A program made the translations under genes and the position numbers. From Bacteroidota bacterium (GTDB lineage Bacteria; Bacteroidota; Bacteroidia; Flavobacteriales; Flavobacteriaceae): DNA of 64,000 nt. Where the stretch lies: contig JAEYTL010000054.1 of assembly GCA_023434025.1 (NCBI GenBank), positions 146,860-210,859 on the forward strand. Direction: 5' to 3'. This document shows, piece by piece, positions 1 through 9,100 of this stretch. The notes below the pieces were generated by a model, which saw only the letters and a program-made list of their open reading frames with translations, was not told the DNA's origin and did not search any database. Every line of letters starts with the position of its first letter. The stretch's first letter is position 1.

Positions 1-94
1 TCAGTTGTTTTATAATCAGCACAAAGAACTGATTCATTTGTACTGGTCTGAATTTTTAGACTAATTTTTAGTACATTTATTCGAAAATAGTACA

Positions 95-730
95 ATGTTT
101 CGAATTCTCATTCTGTTTCTGGTAACTGTAAACGCCTCTTTTGCCCAGGCATTCAAAGAAGCACCGTCAGATCAGTCGGTAAATGATTCTGTGTTTGTGA
201 ACCTGAAAAATTATTCAGGTGATTTTCTTTACGACATGCGGTATGCCTCCGAAAATAATTTTCTTCAAACCAAAGTATATGATTGTGCGGAATGCTTTTT
301 ACGGTATAAAACGGTAAAAAAACTGATAGAAGCCAATGACAAGTTTAAAAAAAGAGGGTATACCATAAAATTGTATGACTGTTACCGTCCTTTAGACGTA
401 CAGAAAAAAATGTGGGCCATTGTACCGAACCCGGTTTATGTAGCCGATCCCAAGAAAGGTTCGATACACAACAGAGGCGGAGCTGTTGATATAACCTTAG
501 TGGATAAAGATGGTATTGAATTGGATATGGGAACTCCGTTTGATCATTTTGGAGAGGAAGCGGCACACGACTACCTGAAATTACCACCCAAAGTTATTGC
601 AAACAGGAAACTGATGCGTGAAATTATGGAAAGTTGTTCCTTTAAATCGTTTGCATCTGAGTGGTGGCATTACAACCTGCCAACTGATGAAAACGATAAG
701 GTGGCTAATTTTAAATGGAACTGTGATTAA
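95..730 (+). CDS. M15-family D-alanyl-D-alanine dipeptidase, VanX/DdpX-like
   Basis: This is a secreted zinc dipeptidase of the VanX type, expected to split D-Ala-D-Ala during peptidoglycan turnover in the periplasm. A signal peptide occupies residues 1 to about 18 (ending FAQA). The VanX signature is present: Arg98 in YRPL, the zinc motif S-x-H-x(6)-D at His125 and Asp132, and Glu189-Trp-Trp-His192, giving the third zinc ligand and the catalytic Glu. Length (211 residues) fits the family. It stands alone; its stop codon overlaps the stop of the convergent gene by a shared TTAA. In Gram-negative bacteria such enzymes usually serve cell-wall recycling, not vancomycin resistance, and no vanH/vanA genes are near. 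Family assignment is firm; physiological role is inferred. Confidence 0.88.
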   Translation: MFRILILFLVTVNASFAQAFKEAPSDQSVNDSVFVNLKNYSGDFLYDMRYASENNFLQTKVYDCAECFLRYKTVKKLIEANDKFKKRGYTIKLYDCYRPLDVQKKMWAIVPNPVYVADPKKGSIHNRGGAVDITLVDKDGIELDMGTPFDHFGEEAAHDYLKLPPKVIANRKLMREIMESCSFKSFASEWWHYNLPTDENDKVANFKWNCD

Positions 731-1293
731 TTTTCAACACAGTGCAGGTAATCCATAAAATAGTTTTGCGGACGGCTGAATTGATTTAATAATTCAGATT
801 GCATTTCTTTTTTTATGATGTAGTCAACCGTTTCAGTGGTATATTTTACCCGCATTGAAACCACAGGGCTCGATTTCAGATCATCATAATTGTTCTTTAA
901 GAACAAAAAATTTGCTGAAAGGATCCTGACATTTCGCTCGTCATTTCGCATAAAATTTCCACAGTTTTCAACGGCAGGAGTAAGCATGGTAACAATTTTA
1001 CCGTTTTCTAACTGTAGGTATAATTTGGTCTTAGCATCTATACAGTAGGCCTTGATAAAATCACTGTTTTTATGAACAAGCTGAAAATTAAGAACGGGTG
1101 TTCCATTGTCATTAGAAAGCGAAAAAAAGACATAATTTTCATTATTGCCAAACTTTCTTTCATACATCAAAAATTCTTTAGTGGTTTTTAAAGTGCCAAT
1201 GCTGTCATTTACTTCCACATCATACTCGCATCTTTTTTGAGCTGTTGAGGGGATAAAGCATAAAAATAATAAGCAGAACAATAAGCATCTCAT
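727..1293 (-). CDS. secreted protein of unknown function
   Basis: I do not recognise this 188-residue protein. The start at 1293 is chosen because it gives a clean signal peptide (short basic start, a run of Leu/Phe/Cys, cleavage near STAQ-K) and removes the overlap with the gene upstream on the same strand; a longer in-frame start at 1374 would run into that gene. The mature part has no transmembrane segment and four Cys (in CEYD, YCID, NCGN, HCVEN), which may form disulphides in the periplasm. Mixed beta-type composition with a charged C-terminal region. It lies 4 bp after the methyltransferase gene, so it is probably the last gene of that leftward operon. Confidence 0.72.
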   Translation of the reverse strand: MRCLLFCLLFLCFIPSTAQKRCEYDVEVNDSIGTLKTTKEFLMYERKFGNNENYVFFSLSNDNGTPVLNFQLVHKNSDFIKAYCIDAKTKLYLQLENGKIVTMLTPAVENCGNFMRNDERNVRILSANFLFLKNNYDDLKSSPVVSMRVKYTTETVDYIIKKEMQSELLNQFSRPQNYFMDYLHCVEN

Positions 1294-1297
1294 AGGA

Positions 1298-2476
1298 TCA
1301 TTGAATTTTGTTGCAAAGTAACACAATTTTGTTGTTTTTAAGGTCAGTTGTAAAGAAAGTATATAAATTTCCACCTTCTTTTATTTTCCATTTTTTACGG
1401 ATGGCTTCTACCGTTTCCGGAAAATTCCGTGTGGTGATATTGGCTTTTTGATTCTCCAGGTGTGCTTTCATTGCTGTTTTTTGATACGGAATAACATCCC
1501 TGATTTCAAAAACCCTGCCGCAAAAATCAATCCTCTCCATAGAAGTGTACAGGTGCGAATGCGGGTGCAGTTTTTTTAAATGAAATTGTTGGCCAACATA
1601 ATCAAAACCGCCGGATTTCATGATTGCCGCATTAGGCTCAAAAAGAAATTTTTCCGGTTCTCCGTAATCAGTATTAACAGTTGATTTGTCAGTGTTGAAT
1701 TCAAATTCCTCTGTTTTGTCTTTGGCAAGATTAACTGTTTTAATTATCGGACTTCCTTTAAATCCATGATGAATTTCCCAAAGCAGTTCTTTTACTTCGT
1801 TTTCCAGAGCTACCACGTGAATGACCGCCACATGCTTAATTTCTTTTAACCCGGCCGTCAGGTCGAGTATAGGAGCGGTTTTGATAAGAATTTTGTGGGC
1901 ATACCTAAAATAAAAGTCAAGTGAATCGGGGACATTGGGCTCGCAATCACGCAGCATAAAAACCTTTCCTTTACTGTCATTTCTTCGGGACGGATCAATA
2001 TAAATCCAATCAAATTGATCGTTCAGATGACTTAAAATTTCTTCGCTTTTACCGGAAATGCATGTGATATTTTTGGCTTTCAGCCGGTTATAATTATGCG
2101 AAACCATTTCGGATAACTGTGGGTTATGTTCGCAATGGATAACCGTTGAGAATTGTTTGGAAAAGTAAAAAGCATCTACGCCAAAACCTCCCGTTAAATC
2201 AATTAATTTTTGACCGGAAATAAGCTTTGATTTGTATAAAGCGGTTTTTTCAGAAGACGTTTGCTCTATTGATACTTTAGCGGGGTATATGATTTTTTCG
2301 GTATTAAACCAGGTGGGAAGCTTGTCTTTTGCTTTTGTTTTTGCTTCAATCTGATTGAGAATTTCTTTCCAGTCAATTGCAGGATAGGGATTTTTCTGCA
2401 AAGCTAATTTGCTTAATGAAATGCCAATATTACAGTTAATATAATGCTGAACTTCGTTAGACAATAATTCTTTCAA
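1298..2476 (-). CDS. class I SAM-dependent methyltransferase with THUMP-like C-terminal region
   Basis: A cytoplasmic Rossmann-fold methyltransferase. The SAM-binding motif is LIDLTGGFGVD at residues 91-101, followed by an acidic motif II (HCEHN, about 114-118) and a substrate-site motif YIDPSRR at 159-165, which takes the place of the NPPY of N-methyltransferases. This layout matches a Bacteroidota family annotated as THUMP-like methyltransferases, likely acting on RNA; the target is unknown. The start codon is TTG (2474-2476): no ATG or GTG occurs between the preceding in-frame stop and the conserved N-terminus, and the resulting start KELLSNEVQ resembles what I recall of family members. 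It follows the AI-2E permease gene by 10 bp and is probably cotranscribed with it. Confidence 0.8.
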   Translation of the reverse strand: MKELLSNEVQHYINCNIGISLSKLALQKNPYPAIDWKEILNQIEAKTKAKDKLPTWFNTEKIIYPAKVSIEQTSSEKTALYKSKLISGQKLIDLTGGFGVDAFYFSKQFSTVIHCEHNPQLSEMVSHNYNRLKAKNITCISGKSEEILSHLNDQFDWIYIDPSRRNDSKGKVFMLRDCEPNVPDSLDFYFRYAHKILIKTAPILDLTAGLKEIKHVAVIHVVALENEVKELLWEIHHGFKGSPIIKTVNLAKDKTEEFEFNTDKSTVNTDYGEPEKFLFEPNAAIMKSGGFDYVGQQFHLKKLHPHSHLYTSMERIDFCGRVFEIRDVIPYQKTAMKAHLENQKANITTRNFPETVEAIRKKWKIKEGGNLYTFFTTDLKNNKIVLLCNKIQ

Positions 2477-2486
2477 ATCAGGTAAT

Positions 2487-3575
2487 TTAAATTTTGCGGG
2501 TAATTAACTGTATGAACCGATTATCAGGGAAAGCTTCTTTGGCAATTACTTTCAGAATAGTGTAAAGCGGAACTGCCACAATCATGCCGAGAATTCCCGA
2601 TATCATTCCGGCAATCAGAATCACCAGAAAAATTTCAAGCGGATGTGATTTGGTACTGCTGGAAAAAATTAAAGGTTGGTTCAGGTTATTATCAATCAAT
2701 TGAACCACAAAGAAACCAATTAATACATAAATGGCTTTGGGTAAAATTTCCGTTTGAAAATCGCCTCCAATTCCCCCGATCATTGTTAATGATGCAGCTA
2801 AAATGCTGCCGATAAGCGGTCCGACATAGGGAATAATATTCAACACAGCACAAATGAACGCAATTACAAAAGCGTTATCAATGCCAAAAATGAGCAATAC
2901 AATGAAATATAGAATAAAAACAATAAACAGCTGAAGCAGCAACCCGATAAAATAACGGGTTAGCAAATTATTGATTTTGGTGAGTGAATTCAGGATGCTT
3001 TCTTCATGACTGTCGGGTATGATCTTTCTGGCTCCTACCATAAAAAGCAATTTGTCTTTCAGAAAGAAAAAAGTAATGAACAATACAGAAGCAATACCAA
3101 TTCCGACAGAACTTAACGTGGAGACAATTCCATTCAAAAAGGAAGGAAGAATATTCAGATCCATATACGAAGTCAAATCAAAATCTTTTACAATATCTTC
3201 TAACAGAATGCCGTGATCGATCAGGTATAGATTAAAATCATAATATAGCAGTGTAATTTTTTCTTCAATTGCTTCGGTATTCAATAAAGATAAGCTTTGT
3301 GCCTGCGAAGAGATTAACGGCACAAACATTAAACCAAACAGAAAAAGTAGTAAAATCAGCAAAAAAAGTGTTGTAACAACGGCCCAAAAATTATTGAACT
3401 TGCATTTCCGGTTTAAAAAATGCACAACCGGATTACAGATTAAAGTCAGGATCAGGGCAATGATCAAATAGATTATAACGGATTGAATGGCATACAAAAA
3501 CCAGGCTCCCAAACCAATCAGCAACATGGTTCCAACCGCTCTTAAAATTCCGTTTGATATCGTTTTTGAAGTCAT
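2487..3575 (-). CDS. AI-2E family transporter (YdiK/PerM-type permease)
   Basis: A 362-residue inner-membrane protein with about eight hydrophobic segments: two at residues 12-55, one at 62-85, and a cluster from about 150 to 345. The arrangement (N-terminal hairpin, central soluble region rich in charged residues at about 90-145, then the long helical bundle with PLYTILKVIAKEAFP at the C-terminus) is that of the AI-2E/UPF0118 exporter family. Members have been tied to autoinducer-2 export or sodium-proton exchange, so the substrate here cannot be stated. It sits 31 bp after the DUF4159 gene and 10 bp before the methyltransferase, within a leftward run of genes. Confidence 0.85.
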   Translation of the reverse strand: MTSKTISNGILRAVGTMLLIGLGAWFLYAIQSVIIYLIIALILTLICNPVVHFLNRKCKFNNFWAVVTTLFLLILLLFLFGLMFVPLISSQAQSLSLLNTEAIEEKITLLYYDFNLYLIDHGILLEDIVKDFDLTSYMDLNILPSFLNGIVSTLSSVGIGIASVLFITFFFLKDKLLFMVGARKIIPDSHEESILNSLTKINNLLTRYFIGLLLQLFIVFILYFIVLLIFGIDNAFVIAFICAVLNIIPYVGPLIGSILAASLTMIGGIGGDFQTEILPKAIYVLIGFFVVQLIDNNLNQPLIFSSSTKSHPLEIFLVILIAGMISGILGMIVAVPLYTILKVIAKEAFPDNRFIQLITRKI

Positions 3576-3606
3576 TTTCAGTCTGTTTTTTTATAAAAGT
3601 AGTAAA

Positions 3607-4260
3607 TTAATTCACAAAAACATAATGTACCAAATTAGCTCCCATTTTCAGAGCCTTTTCACGGACTTCTTTGGGGTTATTGTGCACTTCTTCATCTTCC
3701 CAGCCGTCACCTAAGTCGGTTTCATAGGTATAAACAAGAGCCAGCCTGCCTTCAATAAATATTCCGAATGCCTGTGGTCTTTGCTTGTCGTGTTCATGTA
3801 TTTTGGGTAATCCGTTGGGGAAAGAAAACGGTTCCTGAAAGATTTTGTGCGTGGCGGGGATTTCCACCAGTTCAATGCCAGGAAAAATTTTCCTGATTTC
3901 TTTTCGGATGTATTTGTCCATTCCGTAGTTGTCATCAATGTGTAAAAACCCGCCGGACGTTAAGTAACTTCTCAGGTTCTGGACCTCATGATCCGAAAAA
4001 ACCACATTTCCGTGTCCGGTTAAATGCACAAAGGGATAAGAAAACAAATCAGAGCTTCCGGGCTCAACCGTCGCCGGTTTTTGCCTGATTTTGGTGTTGA
4101 TATTCTGGTTACAGAATTTTATCAGATTCGGTAATGAGGTAGGGTTTCCGTACCAATCGCCTCCACCGCTGTATTTTAAAAGGGCAATTTCCTGGGCGTT
4201 GGTATAAAAAGAAAATGACAATATAAAAATATAGAAAAGCTTTTTCATAAGATGTATCAT
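3607..4260 (-). CDS. DUF4159 domain secreted protein
   Basis: A 217-residue exported protein made almost entirely of a DUF4159 domain, a glutamine-amidotransferase-like alpha/beta fold of unknown function common in Bacteroidota. Visible traits are the signal peptide (KKLFYIFILSFSFYTNAQE), the early ALLKYSGGGDWYGNP, the conserved HLTGHGNVVFS about residues 75-85, and GGFLHIDDNYG about 104-114. Two starts are possible: ATG at 4260, which overlaps the rsmE stop as ATGA and suggests translational coupling, and ATG at 4248, which gives the more typical signal peptide. The position directly behind tsaD-rsmE suggests cotranscription only, not shared function. Confidence 0.82.
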   Translation of the reverse strand: MIHLMKKLFYIFILSFSFYTNAQEIALLKYSGGGDWYGNPTSLPNLIKFCNQNINTKIRQKPATVEPGSSDLFSYPFVHLTGHGNVVFSDHEVQNLRSYLTSGGFLHIDDNYGMDKYIRKEIRKIFPGIELVEIPATHKIFQEPFSFPNGLPKIHEHDKQRPQAFGIFIEGRLALVYTYETDLGDGWEDEEVHNNPKEVREKALKMGANLVHYVFVN

Positions 4261-4961
4261 TCATTTGCCAAAACCACTGTATGACAGGCCACCACAGCAG
4301 CCGTTTCCGTTCGCAGTCTTGTATTGCCTAAAGATATGGGAATAAATTGTTTTTCTAATGCGGTTTCAATTTCTTTAACAGAAAAATCACCTTCAGGACC
4401 AATTAGTATCGTGCAATTTTCAGCCGGATTTAAAACGGATTTCAGTGTTCTTTTATCCGTTTCTTCGCAATGGGCAATGAATTTCTGACCGCTATACGGC
4501 TTTTTTACAAATGCTTTAAACGATACAGGTTCGTTCAAAACCGGTAAAAAATACTGATTGGATTGCTTCATGGCAGCCAGTAAAATCTTGTCAAACCGTT
4601 CTGTTTTTAACACTTTTCGCTCAGATCGGTCACAAATAACCGGTGTAATTTCCTGAACACCAATTTCTGTAGCTTTTTCTAAAAACCATTCGTAACGGTC
4701 ATTCATTTTAGTTGGAGCAACGGCCAGGTGCAGGTGTGGTTGAGACCGTTCCTGTTTTTCAAAAGAAATAATATTCACACTGCATTTTGTGTCAGAAACC
4801 AAAGTGATTTCAGTTTTAAACAAAAAGCCTGAACCATTGGTTACAAATAAAATATCGCCTTCTTTTTTACGTAAAACTTTAGCGATATGTTTGCTTTCCT
4901 CCCGGTCAAAAGAAAAGGATTCAGTCTGTTCGTCAATCGCTTTGAAATAAAATAGCTGCAT
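4257..4961 (-). CDS. rsmE: 16S rRNA (uracil(1498)-N(3))-methyltransferase RsmE
   Basis: A SPOUT-class methyltransferase that methylates N3 of U1498 in helix 44 of 16S rRNA. The N-terminal PUA-like part (residues 1-70, with SKHIAKVLRKKEGD) is followed by the SPOUT domain with KATEIGVQEITPVICDRSER (about 94-113), the cofactor motif LIGPEGDFSVKE (about 189-200) and the trefoil-knot end LGNTRLRTETAAV (about 216-228). Length (234 residues) is normal. Its ATG overlaps the tsaD stop by one base (TGATG) and its own TGA overlaps the next start (ATGA), so the three genes form a tight translationally coupled set. Confidence 0.95.
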   Translation of the reverse strand: MQLFYFKAIDEQTESFSFDREESKHIAKVLRKKEGDILFVTNGSGFLFKTEITLVSDTKCSVNIISFEKQERSQPHLHLAVAPTKMNDRYEWFLEKATEIGVQEITPVICDRSERKVLKTERFDKILLAAMKQSNQYFLPVLNEPVSFKAFVKKPYSGQKFIAHCEETDKRTLKSVLNPAENCTILIGPEGDFSVKEIETALEKQFIPISLGNTRLRTETAAVVACHTVVLANE

Positions 4962-5983
4962 CAGAATTCAATTCGGGCTTTTGAAACTACCGAAGCATTT
5001 TCAAATTGGTTGTGTAAATATTTTTGATAGCCAACAATGCCGATCATCGCCGCATTATCAGTCGTATATTCAAATTTCGGTATATACGTTTTCCAACCGT
5101 ATATTGATTCGGCTTCTTTCAGCGTTTTTCGAATACCTGAGTTGGCCGAAACACCACCCCCAATGGCAATCTGATTAATTCCTGTTTCTGCCACAGCCAG
5201 TTTCAGCTTATCCATTAAAATCTGAATAATGATGTTTTGTACGGAAGCACAGATGTCTGCCTGGTGCTCTTGAATAAAATACGGGTTTGTCGCTACGTTT
5301 TTTTGTACAAAATAAAGAATTTGTGTTTTTAAGCCTGAAAAACTGAAATTCAACCCGTCTACTTTTGGCTTGGTGAACCGGTAAGCGTTTGGATTACCGT
5401 CTTTGGCAAACTGATCAATCAATGGCCCTCCGGGATAGGGAAGACCTAAAATTTTAGCCGTTTTGTCAAAAGCTTCCCCTACGGCGTCATCAGTAGTTTC
5501 GCCAATTACCTCCATCTCAAAGAAACCTGAAACTTTAACAATTTGTGTATGCCCGCCGGAGATTGTGAGTGCCAGAAAAGGAAAAGTCGGTTTATCAAAT
5601 CCTTCTTCATCAATAAAATGAGCTAAAATATGTGCCTGCATGTGATTGACTGCCAGGAGCGGAATGCCCAAAGCAATTGACAGTGATTTGGCAAAAGAAC
5701 TTCCTACTAACAACGATCCCATCAAGCCGGGACCTTGCGTAAAAGCAACGCCGTGTAATTGATTTTTACGGATACCTGCTTTTTTCAGGGCTGTGTCAAC
5801 AACCGGTACAATATGCTGCTGATGAGCCCGGGAGGCCAGCTCCGGAACCACACCGCCATATTCTTCATGAATAGACTGTCTGGCCACCAGATTAGAAAGC
5901 ACTTTATCATTTTTTAACACCGCTGCGGCAGTATCATCGCAGGAACTTTCGATAGCTAAAATATATACGGGATCATTTGACAT
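4961..5983 (-). CDS. tsaD: tRNA N6-adenosine threonylcarbamoyltransferase TsaD
   Basis: TsaD transfers the threonylcarbamoyl group to A37 of ANN-decoding tRNAs, working with TsaB and TsaE; neither is in this window. The ASKHA fold is clear: ILAIESSCDDTAAAV at the N-terminus, the metal-binding HMQAHILAHF (two His), SGGHTQIV, the GEAFDKTAKILGLPYPGG segment, and IGGGVSANSGIR near the C-terminus. The ATG at 5983 gives the standard N-terminus; the frame extends to a GTG at 5992, which is less likely. It heads a leftward operon with rsmE and the DUF4159 gene, and a well-formed promoter lies at 6109-6137. Essential in most bacteria. Confidence 0.96.
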   Translation of the reverse strand: MSNDPVYILAIESSCDDTAAAVLKNDKVLSNLVARQSIHEEYGGVVPELASRAHQQHIVPVVDTALKKAGIRKNQLHGVAFTQGPGLMGSLLVGSSFAKSLSIALGIPLLAVNHMQAHILAHFIDEEGFDKPTFPFLALTISGGHTQIVKVSGFFEMEVIGETTDDAVGEAFDKTAKILGLPYPGGPLIDQFAKDGNPNAYRFTKPKVDGLNFSFSGLKTQILYFVQKNVATNPYFIQEHQADICASVQNIIIQILMDKLKLAVAETGINQIAIGGGVSANSGIRKTLKEAESIYGWKTYIPKFEYTTDNAAMIGIVGYQKYLHNQFENASVVSKARIEF

Positions 5984-6108
5984 ATCAGGCACGAATTTTG
6001 AATATATTTGTTTCAGTTATTTTAGCGTTATGGAAATGTATATTTCCGCAGCAAAATAATTATTTTTGTTCAACATAAGCCCAAGGCTTTTTTCGATAGA
6101 AAGCACAG

Positions 6109-6137
6109 CAAATTTATAACATTTTAAGGGTATCAAA
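6109..6137 (-). promoter_or_regulatory. putative promoter for tsaD operon
   Basis: On the minus strand, TTTG (6134-6137) and TAAATTTG (6109-6116) are separated by 17 bp, matching the Bacteroidota consensus TTTG-N17..19-TAnnTTTG. The implied start site is near 6103, leaving a leader of about 120 nt before tsaD. The -33 element overlaps the tamB start region on the other strand. Confidence 0.6.
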
Positions 6138-6155
6138 AAATTTAAAAAAATAGTA

Positions 6156-9100
6156 TTGCGTTCTGTAGCAGGATTACTGCTGTTTTTGCTGTTTTTAGGC
6201 ATATTACTTTCTTTACCCTTTGTTCAAACAAAAATCGGGCAGTATCTGACTGATACGATAAATAAAGATTACGGAACCGATATTCATGTAGAGCAGGTTA
6301 CATTCAGCCTGTTTGGAGGTGTTAAACTAAAAGAAGTGTTGGTCAAAGACCATCATAAGGATACACTTTTTTATGCCCGCCGGATTAAAACCGATATTAT
6401 CGATGTTGGCCGTTTGATTGACGGCGATTTGCTTTTTGGAGATATCAGGGTCAATTCACTGTACTTTAAACTGAAGCAGTATAAGGGCGAGAAAGAAACG
6501 AACCTTGATAAATTTATTGATGCGTTTGACGACGGTACGCCTTCATCCGGTAAATTTTTAATGACAGCCGGTTCGATGTATCTTACAGACAGCCGTTTTT
6601 TGATGCTGGACGAAAATCAGCTTACGGCTAAAACAAAAGTTGTAGACTTTTTACACATTAATGCTGTTTTAAACGACTTTAAAATTAAAGGATCGGATGT
6701 TTATACAACGATTTATAAAATGAATTTTAAAGATTTTCGCGGTTTACAGGTACAAAATCTTAAAACACAATTTACCTATACCAAAGAGAATATTTTATTA
6801 AAAAAATTAGAAGCAAATACTTCAAAATCAATGGTTAAATGGAATATGGCTTTGCGCTATAAGCGGGAAGATTTTTCGGATTTTAACAACAAAGTTGTTT
6901 TTGAGGCAGAACTCGATTCGGCCTCCGTGGCTTCTAATGATATCCGTTTTTTTTATGATGAATTAGGAAAAAACAATCAGTTTACTTTCAAAACAAAACT
7001 GTTGGGTACCCTGAATGATTTTACCATGAATGAACTTGTGCTGGAAGATAAGAACGGCACACAGTTGAGTGGCAAAATCAATTTTAAAAATATTTTTACC
7101 AAAGATGACAGTTCTTTTTATATGAAAGGAGATTTTGAAAAATTAACTTCAAATTACGATGATTTGATTGCCATTTTACCAAATATACTGGGTAAATCAT
7201 TGCCAACTTCACTGAAAAAACTCGGACAGCTTTATATAGAAGGTAATACAGAGCTTACTACAACCACCATTAAGACAGATTTAATCATGAATTCGGCTTT
7301 GGGAAATCTTCAAACGAATTTAATCATGAACAATCTTCAGCATATTGATGATGCATCCTATGACGGTATAGTTGTGCTGGATAATTTTAATGTGGGAGCA
7401 TTTATTAGTCAAAGAGATATTGGTCTGGTTTCAATGAATGTAGTGGTGAACGGAAAAGGCTTTACAGAAGAACTGATTGATACACGAATCAGGGGAACCA
7501 TAAGCCGGTTTCAGTATAATAAGTACAATTACAAGGGAGTTATTGTGGACGGAAACTTTAAAAAACCGATTTTTAAAGGAAAGGTTAATATCAATGATCC
7601 GAATTTATTCATGGATTTTAACGGTATTGTAGATATTTCTAAAAAAGAAAATGTATATAAGTTTGACGCCTTGGTGGACTATGCCAATTTAAGCAAACTG
7701 AATTTTGTTAAAAATGACAGTGTTTCAATTTTTAAAGGGAAAATATACAGTAATCTTTCAGGAAACAGCATCGATAATCTGTATGGTGATGTGCTGGTTG
7801 AACAGGCATCTTATCAAAACAACCGCGACATCTATGTTTTTGATTCCTTCAGTATAAATTCAGCCTTTGACCAAAACCGAGAACGAACTATCGCAATCAA
7901 TTCGCCGGACATTATTGAGGGTAAACTGATTGGCAAGTTTGATTTTAATCAATTACCCCTCATGCTGGAAAATTCGTTGGGAAGCATCTATGCCAATTAT
8001 AACCCGAATAAAATACGAAAAGGGCAGTACTTAAAGTTCAATTTTTCTATTTTCAATAAGATTATTGAGATTTTTTACCCAGAAATAACCGTTAGTACCA
8101 ACACGTTTATTAGAGGTAGTATCAATGCAGATGCCAATGACTTTAAACTTGATTTTGATTCGCCCGAAATAAAGTTTTTAGATAATAAGTTTGAAAAAGT
8201 AGATATACAGGTTGACAACAAGAATCCGCTGTTCAATACCTTTGTCAGTGTTGACAGTATCAAAACCAAATACTATAAAATTTCTGATTTTAATTTAATC
8301 AATGTTACAAAAAGAGATACCTTATTTTTCAGAACAGAGTTCAAAGGAGGTAACAAAGCAGATGATTACTATAACATAGATGCTTATCATACCATTGATG
8401 AACAGAAAAACAGTGTGGTCGGGATTTTTAAATCAGAATTAAATTTTAAAGATTACCTGTGGTATATTAATGAAAACAATAACAGCCAGAACAGAATTGT
8501 TTTTGATAAAAAATTCTCCGACTTTGTCTTCGAAAACTTTTCCATTACCCATGAAGAACAGAAAATCAATTTTTTAGGAACAATTAAAGGGAAAGACTAT
8601 AAAGATTTAAAACTGCATTTCAATGAAGTGAATATCGGTAAAATTATTCCGGAAATAGAGAATTTTGTTATGGAAGGCAATATGAACGGTGAAGTCGATT
8701 TCAGGCAAAACGGCGAATCGTATGAACCCTTTGCTTCTGTTGAAATTGATAACCTGAAAGTAAATAACATTGATTTCGGCATGTTGAATCTCGATGTTAA
8801 AGGGAATGATGACCTGAGAACATTTTCGGTTAACTCTGTCATTAAAAATGATAGCGTTGAAAGTTTTCTGACGCAAGGAAATATCTTTTTTGAAGGAGAA
8901 CATCCTTACATGGATCTGGATTTGAGGCTGAATAATTTTAATATCGGAGCATTCAGCACCATGGGAGGTGATGTTATTTCAAATATCCGCGGACTGGTAA
9001 CCGGTAATGCAAACTTCCGAGGAACCGTTTCAAATCCGGAAATCAACGGGAGGCTGTTTCTGAATGAAGCAGGGCTAACGGTACCTTATCTGAACGTGGA

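Noticed and set aside
95..730. Vancomycin-resistance gene cluster
   Set aside because: Only a VanX-like dipeptidase is found; there is no vanH, vanA-type ligase or vanRS next to it, and the host is Gram-negative.
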